Of a stretch of 64,000 nt of DNA, positions 8,706 to 21,300 are shown piece after piece. The position numbers and the translations under genes were made by a program. The stretch is from Synechococcus sp. CS-1330 (GTDB lineage Bacteria; Cyanobacteriota; Cyanobacteriia; PCC-6307; Cyanobiaceae): the NCBI GenBank assembly GCA_025128025.1, contig JAHLYR010000007.1, forward strand, positions 124,001 through 188,000, in the 5' to 3' direction. The notes below the pieces were generated by a model. It saw only the letters and a list, made by a program, of their open reading frames with translations. It made no database searches and was not told the DNA's origin. Position 1 is the first letter of the stretch, and each line of letters begins with the position of its first letter.

Positions 8706-9771
8706 TCGCGGTCAACCGCTGCAAAGGGCGCACCAGCGCAGAGGGGCTGATCCCCTCGCGCAGGGCGACCAGCAACCCAGCCGCCGCCGCATAGCTCTCC
8801 GCCTCGAGCACCTCCAAGCCCAGGGCCGCCGCCGACACGTTGAGCACGCAGGGGTTCTGCACTGCGATCACTGGGATGCCGCGCTCAGCGCAGGCCAGCA
8901 CAGCCGCCCCCCCCAGGGCTCCTGCCGGGGCCACCACAGCGCCCACATCTTCGATGCGGAGCAGATCAGCTCCGGCTGCGCTCAAGGGTCCTGAGCCAGG
9001 TGCCAGGGGCACCAGATCGGGCGCCCGGCTCAATCCCACCAGCACGCAGGCCAAAAAGGTGTAGCCCAATTCCTCCCCCGCCGCCCGGGGGTCGAGACAA
9101 GGATCCAGCGGCAGGGGACTGAGGGCCGGCGCATGGGCACATGGCAGGCCCAGCTCGCGGCTGAGCAGATGGCTGATCACCGCCTCGGCACCGGCCAGGG
9201 AATCCACACCAGCCCCCTGGCGGTAGGCCGCCAGGGCCTCGCTGGAGTTGTCCTCGGGGAAGCGGGTTACCACCGCAATTGCCGTAGCCCCAGCGGCCTT
9301 GAGCATCTGGCCGGCGCGCAGCAGCAGCTCGGGGCGGCCTAGGTGCCCCCAGCTAGCCCCGCTTGCTCCCTGACTCAGCATCACCTCGAGGGGTTCATCG
9401 GTGGTGACCACCGGCCCGATCTCCAAACCCAGACTGGCCCGGCAGCCCTCGGCAACCTGGAGATGGCGCCAGCGCAGCTCCGCCTCGATACCGGCATCGA
9501 GCAACAGCCCCAACCGCTGCCGGCGCACTGGCCGCAGGCCGATCGCAGCAGCAGCGAAGCGGTCGAGGGCCGAACCCTCCACGTAGTGGATGCGGGAATC
9601 GCTCCAGTACAAGGAGGCCCCATTCATGACGTTGGGATGGGTGATCAGGCAGCCACTCGCGGCCGCCAGCAAGCGAGCGGCAGGCAGGCCATCGCCCGCG
9701 TAACCACCCAGCTCACATCCAATCCCGGTGGGAATCACCAGCAAGGTGGGCAGGGGCCGGCTCGCCGTCAT
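8617..9771 (-). CDS. DUF3326 family protein
   Basis: The protein has 384 residues and resembles the DUF3326 family of cyanobacteria, for which I know no function. The N-terminus (LLVIPTGIGCELGGYAGDG) and the block THPNVMNGASLYW look like a conserved core, and the middle is Gly/Ala-rich. No catalytic motif or membrane segment is recognised. The last roughly 35 residues are Pro/Gly/Ser-rich, lie opposite the 3' end of ald, and look like read-through after loss of an earlier stop. Its ATG overlaps the stop of the upstream 63-aa gene, and a 2Fe-2S ferredoxin gene precedes that, suggesting one transcript. Confidence 0.75.
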   Translation of the reverse strand: MTASRPLPTLLVIPTGIGCELGGYAGDGLPAARLLAAASGCLITHPNVMNGASLYWSDSRIHYVEGSALDRFAAAAIGLRPVRRQRLGLLLDAGIEAELRWRHLQVAEGCRASLGLEIGPVVTTDEPLEVMLSQGASGASWGHLGRPELLLRAGQMLKAAGATAIAVVTRFPEDNSSEALAAYRQGAGVDSLAGAEAVISHLLSRELGLPCAHAPALSPLPLDPCLDPRAAGEELGYTFLACVLVGLSRAPDLVPLAPGSGPLSAAGADLLRIEDVGAVVAPAGALGGAAVLACAERGIPVIAVQNPCVLNVSAAALGLEVLEAESYAAAAGLLVALREGISPSALVRPLQRLTAISADRPSGAGASHPGPGQRRDGTPPHAPC

Positions 9772-9959
9772 GCCAGCACCACCGCTTCAAGCGTCAGTAA
9801 TGGGCAAGATCCAGCCAGACCAGGCTCCACCGCGGTGATCGCCCAGCGCAGCGGTTGACCGTGAGGGGCCAAAGCGGCCTCGATCTGGGCCAACAACGGA
9901 CCTGGAGCACGGCGGAACTGCAGCGTTACGGGCTGCAGGCGCACCGCCGCAGCACTCAT
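9768..9959 (-). CDS. Small conserved-looking hypothetical protein (63 aa)
   Basis: This 63-residue gene is linked at both ends by 4-bp ATGA overlaps, with the ferredoxin gene upstream and the DUF3326 gene downstream. That arrangement strongly suggests a real translated gene. The protein has no Cys and no membrane helix and is rich in Ala, Leu and Pro, with a mixed beta-like pattern (VTLQFRRAPGPLLAQIEAAL). I recognise no family. From context it may be an accessory factor of the DUF3326 protein. Confidence 0.65.
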   Translation of the reverse strand: MSAAAVRLQPVTLQFRRAPGPLLAQIEAALAPHGQPLRWAITAVEPGLAGSCPLLTLEAVVLA

Positions 9960-10318
9960 TTCTGGTATTTACCGAACTGGGCTTCGTAGAGGGCATCCTC
10001 CATACCCGCCTGGAGCCGCAGGTCAGATTGGGGGTAGGAAACGCAGAGCAGGGCATAGCCCTTTAGCTGCAGGTCTGCCTTGACCCCCATGGCATCGGGC
10101 TGCTGAACGCTGCCCTCACCGATCAAAGCTGCACAGGTGGTGCAGACCCCGGAACAGCAAGAACTGGGCAAGGGGACCCCAGCGGCCTCGGCTGCAGACA
10201 GCACGGTTTGGTCGCTGCGGCAGGAAAAAATATGTTGGGTGCCTTGAAACTCGGCAGTGATTGTGAAGGTCTGGGTTTCGGTCACAGGAGGTTGCCGGAG
10301 TGGGCAGCTAAAAGCCAT
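9956..10318 (-). CDS. 2Fe-2S ferredoxin (plant type)
   Basis: This 120-residue protein has the plant-type 2Fe-2S ligand set CxxxxCxxC...C at Cys54, Cys59, Cys62 and Cys92 (SSCCSGVCTTC and ALLCVSY). An extra Cys55 sits beside the first ligand. It should act as a soluble one-electron carrier. It is not the canonical photosynthetic PetF, being longer at the N-terminus and less acidic. The ATG at 10318 was chosen; an upstream start would run into the preceding oxygenase-like gene. It sits between that gene (31 bp upstream) and the 63-aa/DUF3326 pair, so it may feed electrons to one of them. Confidence 0.88.
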   Translation of the reverse strand: MAFSCPLRQPPVTETQTFTITAEFQGTQHIFSCRSDQTVLSAAEAAGVPLPSSCCSGVCTTCAALIGEGSVQQPDAMGVKADLQLKGYALLCVSYPQSDLRLQAGMEDALYEAQFGKYQK

Positions 10319-10349
10319 TGTTCCAGTCCGCCCGCGCCAGCCGCGGCGA

Positions 10350-11042
10350 TCAAAGCTCCTGCCACTGGCTGGGATGGGGCGCCAGGTATTCCGGTGGCGA
10401 GGACCCATCCCGAGCCACGGGGGCTGTTAGGGCGAAATCGATGCTGAGGGAGCAGCGCAAATCATCCGGATCCTCGTTGGGCAACACCGCGTGATCCAGG
10501 CAGCTGGGAAACAGCAGCAGCAGCCCTGCCTGGGGAGCCACATCCAGCCAAGGTGCGCTCCAAGGCGATGCAGCCAACGGCCCTTCGTGGCCAACGGCCA
10601 TCCCAGGCACCAGCTCATTCAGCTGCCGCTGCGGCCACAGGCGCAGACAGCCACTGCGGCCGCTGCCATCACCGTTGAGGTAGTAGATGGCGCTGAGGTG
10701 AGCGTTGGGGTGGTGGTGGCGGCCTACAACCTGCCCCTCCTCACTAAGCACGGGCCAGCAGCGCTGCAGGTGCAAGGCCACTCGGCTGAGATCGAAACCC
10801 AATTGCTGCAGAAAAGCTTCTGCATGGCCCGTCAAGACAGCGATCAGTGGCGCAAAGGCCGGCTGACGCTGCAACTGCCAGACACCATTAAGGTCGCCAG
10901 TCCAGGCACAGCCAGGATCGGGGTTGGAGCTGGCTTGGCCCCGCAGCTCGTGCAGGGCGTGAAGTTGTAGTGCCGTATCCAGAGGATCAGGCGAGAGCTG
11001 CACCCTGCCAAGAGCCACCGGAAACAGAGGCTCGATCTGCAA
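10350..11042 (-). CDS. Putative 2OG-Fe(II) oxygenase (TIGR02466-like)
   Basis: The 230-residue protein resembles the TIGR02466 group of putative 2-oxoglutarate/iron dioxygenases. The central motif HHHPNAHLSAIYYLNGD and the later block LLLFPSCLDHAVLPN are typical of the double-stranded beta-helix fold with its His-x-Asp/His metal site and a distal His. The substrate is unknown. The start is a TTG at 11042, only 14 bp after the ATP synthase gamma gene, so it probably shares the tail of that transcript. A ferredoxin gene follows. Family membership is fairly secure but enzymatic activity is inferred. Confidence 0.72.
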   Translation of the reverse strand: MQIEPLFPVALGRVQLSPDPLDTALQLHALHELRGQASSNPDPGCAWTGDLNGVWQLQRQPAFAPLIAVLTGHAEAFLQQLGFDLSRVALHLQRCWPVLSEEGQVVGRHHHPNAHLSAIYYLNGDGSGRSGCLRLWPQRQLNELVPGMAVGHEGPLAASPWSAPWLDVAPQAGLLLLFPSCLDHAVLPNEDPDDLRCSLSIDFALTAPVARDGSSPPEYLAPHPSQWQEL

Positions 11043-11056
11043 ACCAGCCCCCAGCC

Positions 11057-12010
11057 TCAGGACATACCGGCAGAACCGCCAACCACTTCCAGAATTTCCT
11101 GGGTAATGGCGGCCTGGCGAGCCTTGTTGTAGTCGAGCGTGAGGCTCTTAGCGAGAGCCTTGGCGTTATCACTGGCGTTGTTCATAGCCGTCATCCGGCT
11201 GGCCAACTCCGAAGCTGCGGCCTCCTGCAGAGAACGCAGAAGCTGGTTTTCCAGATAAAGGGGCAGCAGGGCATTGAGCAGCTGATCAGGGCTCTGATCA
11301 AAGACGATGTCGGAGGGCAGCTTGGGCTGCAGGTTGGCAGCCGTACCCACTTCGACTCCGAGCCGACCTTCACGGGTGGTGAGGCGGAAGATCTCGTCTT
11401 CAGGGATAGCAATGCCCTGGGGATCGAGGGGCAGCAGGGTCTGAATTACGGGCTTGGAGCTCACCAAGTTGATGAACTTGGTGAAGATGATCTCGACCCG
11501 GTCGGTGCTGCCGGAGAGAAACTCCGCCAGCACTTCGTTGGCGATACCCATCGCTTCACTGGCCTTGGGCACCTGATCAAGCCCGGTAAAGGTGGCGCGA
11601 ATCGTGTACTGATTAGCGCGGTTCTGGAAGTAAGTGATCGCCTTACGACCGATCAAGACCAGATCCACCTTGTAGCCCTGGCCAACCAATTCAGCAGTGC
11701 GCAGTTCGGTGCGCTTGATGATGTTGGCGTTGTAGCCACCGCACAATCCCCGATCACCGGTAACGGCAAGCAGGGTGATGGTGCCAACCTCGCGCTGCTC
11801 GAGCAGGGGAGCATCGGCATCTTCAAAGCGCATGCGTGACTGAAGATTTTCCAGCACGCGGGCGAGCCGGTCAGCAAAAGGCCGGCTGCGCAGCACCTGC
11901 TCCTGGGCGCGGCGCACCTTGGCGGCTGCCACCAGGCGCATGGCCTCAGTGATCTTGCGAGTGTTCTTGACCGAACCAATCCGGTCGCGGATATCTTTGA
12001 GGTTTGCCAT
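11057..12010 (-). CDS. atpG: ATP synthase F1 subunit gamma
   Basis: This 317-residue protein is the central rotor shaft of the thylakoid F1 motor (atpC in cyanobacterial naming). The N-terminus [20 protein letters not shown] and the C-terminal [12 protein letters not shown] are signature regions. The length and the extra segment near residues 195-230 fit the cyanobacterial form, which has an insertion lacking the two regulatory cysteines of chloroplasts; no such Cys pair is seen here. It is the last ATP synthase gene of the operon, 15 bp after atpA. The epsilon and beta genes are not in this window, as is usual in cyanobacteria. Confidence 0.97.
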   Translation of the reverse strand: MANLKDIRDRIGSVKNTRKITEAMRLVAAAKVRRAQEQVLRSRPFADRLARVLENLQSRMRFEDADAPLLEQREVGTITLLAVTGDRGLCGGYNANIIKRTELRTAELVGQGYKVDLVLIGRKAITYFQNRANQYTIRATFTGLDQVPKASEAMGIANEVLAEFLSGSTDRVEIIFTKFINLVSSKPVIQTLLPLDPQGIAIPEDEIFRLTTREGRLGVEVGTAANLQPKLPSDIVFDQSPDQLLNALLPLYLENQLLRSLQEAAASELASRMTAMNNASDNAKALAKSLTLDYNKARQAAITQEILEVVGGSAGMS

Positions 12011-12025
12011 TAGTTATGCCCCTCC

Positions 12026-14191
<2,166 letters not shown>

Positions 14192-14192
<1 letters not shown>

Positions 14193-14716
14193 CAGGCTTT
14201 ACCCAGGGTTGAAATGGACTGATCGATCAGTCGGGCCTGGGCATCTGCATTGAGCTTGCCGGGCAGGGTGGCAAGTGCTTGGGCAATAGCCCGATTGGCG
14301 GCTTCGCGGCGCAACTGGTCGGTGACGCGGGCTGCTTCGGCATTCAAGTCGGCCATGGCTCCCTGCTTAAGGCGAGCCATTTCATCGATCGTGCGCTTTT
14401 CGCTTTCCAGGCGCAAAGATTGGGCCCGGGCCAAACCATCAGCGCGAATCTGCTCAGCCTTTTGTTGCGCAGCCGACAAATCCTGCTGAGCTTGAGCTAA
14501 CGAAGACGTTGCGGCGAGAAGACGCTGCTCAGCATCTTGCAGATCGCTGAGGATGGCGGCACGACGGCGCTCCAGGATGCTGCCGAGGAAACCCGGCAAA
14601 AACTTCCAAAGGCCGGCGATCACAATCGCCAAGTTGATGATATTGGTCTCAAACGGATTGAGGTTGAAACCAAATCCGCCGTGACTTGCAAGCAAGGAAG
14701 GGAGCAGGAAAGTCAT
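14192..14716 (-). CDS. atpF: ATP synthase F0 subunit b
   Basis: The 174-residue stator subunit has one N-terminal membrane helix (about residues 25-50, [18 protein letters not shown]) followed by a long charged coiled coil (roughly 50-150) that reaches up to F1. As in other photosynthetic organisms it pairs with a diverged b' copy, encoded immediately upstream with a 4-bp overlap. The downstream delta gene starts on its last base. No truncation or odd feature is seen. Confidence 0.96.
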
Positions 14717-15183
14717 GAGGCTGCCAGCAAGCGGGTCACGATCAGATCACCGAGCTTGTCGGCGTCCTTATTAAGGCGGGCCATCGCCTGATCTCGCTGA
14801 GAATCAATCTCACGGCGGGCCTGCTCCCGGGAAGCATTGGCATCGGCCGTAGCCGCGGCAAGGGCGTCGCGGTAGAGACGATCCATCTCCTGCTCGGCCT
14901 CGAGGATCAGCTTTTGGGACTGCTGACGCGCGTCCTTGAGCTGTTCCTTGAGATCGGCTTCTAGCCGCTCGGCTTGTGCCAGCTTCTGCTTGGCGTCGGC
15001 GCGGCTAGTGGAGATAAAGCTCTCACGCTCCTCCACGGCCCGGCCTACGGGGCGGAAGAACAGCGAATTCAGAATGAAAGTGAGGAGAACAACCTGAACC
15101 GCCATTAGCGGCAGGGTGGCATCGAGGTCAAAAAGACCTCCCTCAGGGACACCTGCTTCGGCGAGCAGAAGCCAGCTGGTCAT
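14713..15183 (-). CDS. atpF2: ATP synthase F0 subunit b'
   Basis: This 156-residue second b-type subunit (often called atpG in cyanobacteria) forms a heterodimeric stator with b. A membrane helix, [18 protein letters not shown], lies near residues 25-42, followed by [12 protein letters not shown] and a long charged coiled coil rich in Lys, Glu, Gln and Ala. The ATG at 15183 gives the expected N-terminus [11 protein letters not shown]; a longer reading back to 15270 would add 29 residues in a proline-rich leader and is rejected. It overlaps atpF by 4 bp. Confidence 0.95.
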   Translation of the reverse strand: MTSWLLLAEAGVPEGGLFDLDATLPLMAVQVVLLTFILNSLFFRPVGRAVEERESFISTSRADAKQKLAQAERLEADLKEQLKDARQQSQKLILEAEQEMDRLYRDALAAATADANASREQARREIDSQRDQAMARLNKDADKLGDLIVTRLLAAS

Positions 15184-15282
15184 TGGGGCGAGGGCGCTGG
15201 AACGATCGGTCGGAATTGAGGTTTGTGAGCCTGGAAGAGCAGGAGCAACAAGCCCCCGCCCTCCTTCCACTCACAACAAGGC

Positions 15283-15567
<285 letters not shown>

Positions 15568-15690
15568 TTATGGACCGGGATTAAAACCCTGCGCTGAGGA
15601 CATCCTTTCAAGAATGGGCCCGGAATGCCTCCGGACCTGCGCGAGGGAGATTTAGCAGACCGCCGGAGCAGCGCTGCCAGCTAAGAGCTA

Positions 15691-16410
15691 CTAGTGGTGC
15701 TCTTCGTGCACTGCCTCACCGATGTAGTAGGCAGCGAGGGTGGCAAAAATTAGAGCCTGGATAGCACTCGTGAAAAGACCCAGGAACATTGCAGGCAGGG
15801 GCACAATCAAGGGCACCAAAAATGCCAAAACTGCGACCACTAGTTCATCCGCCAAGATGTTGCCAAAAAGACGGAAAGAAAGGGAAAGGGGCTTGGTGAA
15901 ATCTTCAACGATCTTGAATGGAAGCATGATCGGTGTCGGCTCCACGTAGTACTCGAAGTACCTCAGTCCCTTGCGGCTCAAGCCGGCATAGAAGTAGGCA
16001 AGAGATACCAACAAAGCCAAAGCAATTGTTGTGTTGATATCAGCCGTTGGTGCACCAAGCTCGCCACTAGGCAGGTGGATCAGCTTCCAAGGCACCAGAG
16101 CTCCGCCCCAGTTACTCACAAAGATGAACAGGAACAGGGTGCCGATGAAGGGCATCCAATCGCGGTAAGCCTTCTCACCAATCTGTTCACGGGAGAGATC
16201 GCGGATGTAATCCCAAACGAACTCCAGCAGGTTCTGGGTGCCGCGGGGATCACGCTCCAGCTTGCGGGTGCCAACCACTACAAGGGAAAGCAAGGCACCG
16301 ATAACGACCCAGGAGCTCAGGAATACCTGGCCGTGAATCTTGAGGTTGCCAAGTTGCCAGTAGAGGTGTTTACCAACCTCCAGTTCAGCAAAGGGGAGAA
16401 GGAGAGGCAT
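15691..16410 (-). CDS. atpB: ATP synthase F0 subunit a
   Basis: This 239-residue integral membrane protein supplies the proton half-channels (atpI in some cyanobacterial naming). Five or so membrane helices are visible, and the essential Arg lies in [16 protein letters not shown]. The C-terminal block [22 protein letters not shown] is typical. It ends with a His-containing acidic tail (EAVHEEHH). It is preceded 54 bp upstream by the atp1 gene and followed by the c subunit. Confidence 0.97.
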   Translation of the reverse strand: MPLLLPFAELEVGKHLYWQLGNLKIHGQVFLSSWVVIGALLSLVVVGTRKLERDPRGTQNLLEFVWDYIRDLSREQIGEKAYRDWMPFIGTLFLFIFVSNWGGALVPWKLIHLPSGELGAPTADINTTIALALLVSLAYFYAGLSRKGLRYFEYYVEPTPIMLPFKIVEDFTKPLSLSFRLFGNILADELVVAVLAFLVPLIVPLPAMFLGLFTSAIQALIFATLAAYYIGEAVHEEHH

Positions 16411-16464
16411 CGGAGCCAGCGAAGGGGAGTTCGGGGTCGCCAGGGCGACTGAACGGAAACGGGA

Positions 16465-16860
16465 TCAGGTGTCGAAGACTGCCTGAAGGATCACGGCCGG
16501 CTTGTAGAGCAGAAAGCCCAAAAGAGCCGGCAGGATCGAAAGTTGGGGGATCCGGGCTGCGATCAGCACCAGGACGACCGGCACGAGCAGCTGAACCTTG
16601 CTAACCCGCCGGGCATTTTCTCCCAGCTTGGTGACACTGCGGCTGAGCAGCCACAGGTAAAGAAGGCCAGCTAAAGCACCCACCAACAGGCTAGAAGCCG
16701 TGGAGATGGAGCCCAAAACGGCTGTTCCTGCAACCGCCACTGCAGAAAGCAGCAAGGTTGCTAGCAATAGCCGGCGTTGGAGCCGGAAATAACCATCCAT
16801 GCCATTGCTGACATCGGCGGTTAGCGCTGGCAGGGTTGATGCACCGGTGGCATCATCCAT
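16465..16860 (-). CDS. atp1: ATP synthase protein I
   Basis: The 131-residue membrane protein is encoded first in the ATP synthase operon, as is usual. Four hydrophobic segments are visible (for example RLLLATLLLSAVAVAGTAVL and LLVPVVLVLIAARI), ending in GFLLYKPAVILQAVFDT. Protein I is not part of the purified enzyme; it is thought to help assemble the c ring or to influence Mg2+/ion handling. The start is uncertain: a TTG at 16947 would add 29 residues, and an ATG at 16803 would remove 19. The ATG at 16860 gives a length closest to relatives. Confidence 0.85.
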   Translation of the reverse strand: MDDATGASTLPALTADVSNGMDGYFRLQRRLLLATLLLSAVAVAGTAVLGSISTASSLLVGALAGLLYLWLLSRSVTKLGENARRVSKVQLLVPVVLVLIAARIPQLSILPALLGFLLYKPAVILQAVFDT

Positions 16861-17006
16861 CTGCACTACCGCTTCACCAGCCTGAACTGCCGTTGAAACG
16901 GTGGGTTCAGGGTCGGGAAGTAGGGGGCAGGGGAGAGATACCGACAAGCGCGCTCAAATCCCTGAAAAGGCGCGCGGAATCTATCACGGTGCTTATCCCC
17001 GCTCCC

Positions 17007-18179
17007 TCAGAGCACCGGCAGCAAAACCCTCTGATTCAGCAGTTGGCGGGCCACGGCAAGCCGTTGCGCTGCAGACCAATCCAAAGGCAGCTGGCCGATC
17101 GCCACACCCGGTGCGCTCTCAAGAGCAGCCATCAAATTGAGCCCCTCCTCGCTGACGTCAAGGGGCATTAGGTCTGGCCCCATCAAGCGGGTGGCTGGCC
17201 AACCCCAAAGGCAGCGGTTGGTTTCACCCCGCGCTGCCAGCAGAACTTCGTCGTCGCCCCAATCGGGTGCCCTCACCGCACCATGGCTGAGAAAAAATTC
17301 GAAATGGCTGATATCGGGATCAAGCTCCTCCACCAGGATCCACTGCTCAAGCTGACTGAGGCCCTGGGCCCGCTCCAGCAGCTCACCCCTAAGCAAGCGC
17401 GCCGGCGACCACACCTCCGGATTGGAAAACCCGGCAAACTCCAAACCGGCTGAGGCAACAAAAGCCAGCAGACGCTCGAGGTTGTAGCTGGTCTCTTGGG
17501 GATGCAGATACATATCCGCAAAATTGGCATCGGCTGCCGTGTCGAGGATCCAGCGCCGCTCGTGATGCTGGCGCAGTCGGTTTACCTCAGGCAACTCGGC
17601 TAGGAGCTGGCGACCCAGCCTTAGCCCCTCCTCCCCTGAACCGACGGCCAGCCGTGCCAAGGCCCGCTGGGTGCGGTGAATTTCCCAGCGGCCGCCATCC
17701 GCATACAAGAAAAGATGCAGGAGCCCACCCGGCCGCAGCAATCCAGCCAGTGCCTGCAAACCAGCCTCTGGCTCGCGCAGGTGGTGCAGCACGCCAACGG
17801 AATTGATGTAGTCGAAGGGTCCCTCGCCAGCCAGATCCAGCAGGCTGCGCTGTTCGATACGCAACTCCCGCACCGCTTTTGCCGACCCTGAACGTCTGGT
17901 GCGCTCCCGTGCCACCTCAAGGGCTCCAGCGCTGATATCCACTGCCAACACCTCAGCACCCGGATTGAGGTGGCATAGGTAATCGGTGCTGACGCCGGTG
18001 CCGCAGCCGGCGTCGAGAATCCGCCAAGGCCGTTCACCTGAGTCGGGGCGCGGCGGCAGGGCTCCAGTAGCAGCAGCCCAGGCGCTATCGACGCACCAGC
18101 GCCAGTTGTATCCCGGGGGCGGGCCGTCCTGGAGGGGGTCTCCCGGATAGGGGAAACGGTTGTAAAAGGCGCTCACCAT
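17007..18179 (-). CDS. Class I SAM-dependent methyltransferase
   Basis: The 390-residue protein starts with a conserved-looking preface (FYNRFPYPGDPLQDGPPPGYNW) before a Rossmann methyltransferase domain. Motif I is DAGCGTGVSTDYL and the acidic residue binding the SAM ribose is in LAVDIS. INSVGVLHHL resembles motif IV/post-motif regions of class I enzymes. The C-terminal half, about 190 residues, is unassigned and may be a substrate domain. The substrate is unknown. The ATG at 18179 is preferred over a TTG nine codons upstream. It is divergent from apcE and 59 bp upstream of the atp1 side of the ATP synthase operon. Confidence 0.8.
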   Translation of the reverse strand: MVSAFYNRFPYPGDPLQDGPPPGYNWRWCVDSAWAAATGALPPRPDSGERPWRILDAGCGTGVSTDYLCHLNPGAEVLAVDISAGALEVARERTRRSGSAKAVRELRIEQRSLLDLAGEGPFDYINSVGVLHHLREPEAGLQALAGLLRPGGLLHLFLYADGGRWEIHRTQRALARLAVGSGEEGLRLGRQLLAELPEVNRLRQHHERRWILDTAADANFADMYLHPQETSYNLERLLAFVASAGLEFAGFSNPEVWSPARLLRGELLERAQGLSQLEQWILVEELDPDISHFEFFLSHGAVRAPDWGDDEVLLAARGETNRCLWGWPATRLMGPDLMPLDVSEEGLNLMAALESAPGVAIGQLPLDWSAAQRLAVARQLLNQRVLLPVL

Positions 18180-18367
18180 CGGCGTGGCGGCATCACTGGC
18201 GGGCAAGGACGGATCAGCGGCAACCGGCTGAGCTTTTCACGCCCAGCGGCCACTAAGCCGAGTCAATTGGCATCAGCAAGCCAGCGAAGCTGCAAACATT
18301 TGTTCATGGCTAGGCAAAGGCCCCGAGGGCTCGCCGTAACGTGGCCCAGCCCGGTTCGCTCTCGTCA

Positions 18368-21300
18368 ATGACCGTGACCGCCAGCAGCGGCAGCACCAGG
18401 GTTTCACCCCAGCGCTACGACACCCTGCCGCTCTCCAGCGTCCGTCAGGCGGAGCAACAGGATCGCTTCCCCGACGGCGGCGAGCTTGAAACCCTGGTGG
18501 CGTTTTTCCAGAGTGGCCAGCAGCGCTTAGAAGCTGCACGCCGCATCTCCGAAAATGCTGATTTCATCGTGGCCAAGGCGGCCAACCGGATCTTCTCCGG
18601 CGGCACGCCCCTCTCCTACCTAGATGCTCCCTTGAGCGTCGTCAGGGGTGGAGCCAGCGACGACACCCCCCTGGCCGCTGACCAGGCCGCCTTCCAGCGC
18701 TCGGTGCAGACCTTCGCCCAGGGCACCGGCGACTCCGGCGGCAACCTGATCAGCCGCCTGCTTGAGGGTGCTGGTGGCGATGCCGACGTGCGGGTAGTCC
18801 TACCCACCGGCTTCAGCCCGATCGCAATAGGCCGCTATGGCACCGATCGGATGCGCAAGTCGCTGCGCGACATGGCCTGGTTCCTCCGCTACGTGGGCTA
18901 CGCCCTGGTGGCAGGAGACCCCAGCATCCTGGCCGTAAATACCCGTGGCCTCAGGGATGTGCTGGAGAAGGCCTGCTCCCTGGCAGCCACCAATGTGGCT
19001 CTGCAGGAAATGCGCGCCGCAGCCGCCGGCCTCTGCAAAGACAATCCCCAGGCCCGCCAGCTGGTGATCCAGTACTTCAACGTGCTGATCGCTGAACTGC
19101 AGGTGGCCACACCAAGCACCCGGCAGCGCCTCGGCAGCCCTGAAAATCAAGGCCTGCAGCTGCCTGCCACCTATGCCCTAGCCGCAGACGGCAAGCAGCG
19201 CTTCATCATGCGGTCGCGCCTAAGTGGTGCCCAAAAAGCCGAAGTGATTCGAGCCGCCTACCGGCAGGTTTTCGAACGGGACATCGCCAAGGCCTACAGC
19301 CAGACGCCCTGCCCGGTAGAAGCCACCCAGGTGCGCCAGGGCCAGCTGTCGATGCGGGAATTCATCCGCTCCCTCGGCCACAGCAAGGAATACCGCCAGC
19401 AGTTTTTCGGCCGCTTCTCCAATAGCCGGGCGGTTGAGCTGGCCTTCCGCCACTTCCTCGGTCGCGGCATCAGCTCACGCGAGGAATTCACCCGCTACTT
19501 CGACATCGTCAGCGTCCAAGGCCTTAATGGCCTAGTGGATTCCCTGATCAACACCCTGGAATACGCCCGGGTGTTCGGCGAGGAAACCGTGCCCTACCTG
19601 CGAGATCTCGGTGAAGAAGCCCAGGAGAGTGCCGGCTGGGGATCAAACCGCAAGCTATTCCGCTTCAGCGCACCCTTTGAAGGCGCACCCCAATACGTCA
19701 CCCTCTACGCCTCCTATCGCCAACCCTTCGCCGATCAGCACGTCTACGGCGGCGGTAACGATCCCCTGGCCCTCAACTACGGCGCGATTTTCCCTTCCGG
19801 CACCGCCTCAGTGGCAACCCGGCCAGCGCCCTACGGCTACGACAGCCGCCGCATCCTGATTGGCAATGGCCTGGCCCAGCCTGGCCAGATGGACAGCGCC
19901 CAGTTCCGCAAGGCCAAGCCCCGCAGGGTGGGTCCAAAGGTTGTACGCCTCCAGCAGATTGCTACCGGCGGCAGCTCCGTGCCCCGCCGCGGCGGCCAAC
20001 CCAGCATCCGTGGCACTGAAGCCAGCACCCAGGCCGTTATTAATGCGGTCTATGTGCAAGTTTTAGGCACTGCTGGCTATGCCGGAGAGCGCAATAAGGT
20101 TGAGGAAATCAAGCTCGAGAACGGCGACATCAGCCTGCGGGAGTTCATCCGCCAGGTCGCCCGTTCCAAGGCCTTCCGCCGCCGTTATTGGAGCGGCCTT
20201 TACATCACCAAGGCTATCGAAGTGATGCATCGCCGGCTGCTAGGTCGCCCAACCTTCGGGCGATGGGAAATTGACGCCTACTTCGATACCGCTGCCCGCA
20301 GCGGCTTCTATGGGGTCGTAGATGGGATTCTGAACAGCCGCGAATACAACGAAACCTACGGCGAAGACACAGTCCCCTACGAGCGTTTTGTCACCGCTAC
20401 TGATCGCAATGCTCGCAAGGTGCCCGGCCTCAACCGCCCCTTCGATGCCTCTGCCTACGCCGACCTCACACCGGGCAAGCGCCCCGACGTGGCCGCAGTC
20501 CAAACCCTGCGCACCACCAGCGATCTGACCAATCGCAACCTGCCGGCGCGCCGCCAAATGATCGTGGGGGGCTGGACAGCCCAGATCGTGGGAGGCGAAA
20601 CCATGGCGCCACCCCAAGGCAGTGGCACCGCCGGACCGGGCAGCATTCGCCAAGCACCCGAGCCCAGCCGCCGCTGGAACCGCACCCCCGCAACCACCAC
20701 CGGCTTCTGGATCTCAAGCCCAGCCAGGGGCGGCGTAGCTGCAGCCACTCGGCCTGCCATCACAGGCGGCTGGCGGGCAGCAATCGGCAGCGGTCAAACC
20801 ACGGGCCTTGCCAACCAGCCGGGCGCTGCCATGGCAAAGGCGATCCAGCCAGGAAGGCCCCAAGGTTTCAGCCGCCGCCAAAGCGTGGGGCGCCCCGTAC
20901 AACTTGGCCGCACCAATAGTGAAACAGAGGTTCAGGAAGCGCTGGAAAGCGTCTACAAGCAACTGCTGAACCGAGTTCCATTTGCAGCCGAACGACTGGG
21001 AGACATGGAATCCCAATTCCGCAACCAGCAACTCACGGTGGCGGAGCTGGTTAGCCAAGTAGCTGGCAGCGACCTTTTCCAGCAACGCCTCAACCGCATG
21101 GCACCCCTGCGCGCTGCTTCAGCGGCCTATCTCGCCCTGCTCGGTCGAGCTGCCCAACCCGATGAGGTGAGTGCATACCTGGGAACCAGGTCCAGCCGGG
21201 GCCAGCTGGCGGCCATCGAAACTCTGTTGGGCAGCCAGGAATATGCCGAAAGTTTTGGCCAAAATACGGTTCCATATCTAAGGGGCCTGGCCAGCGCCGA

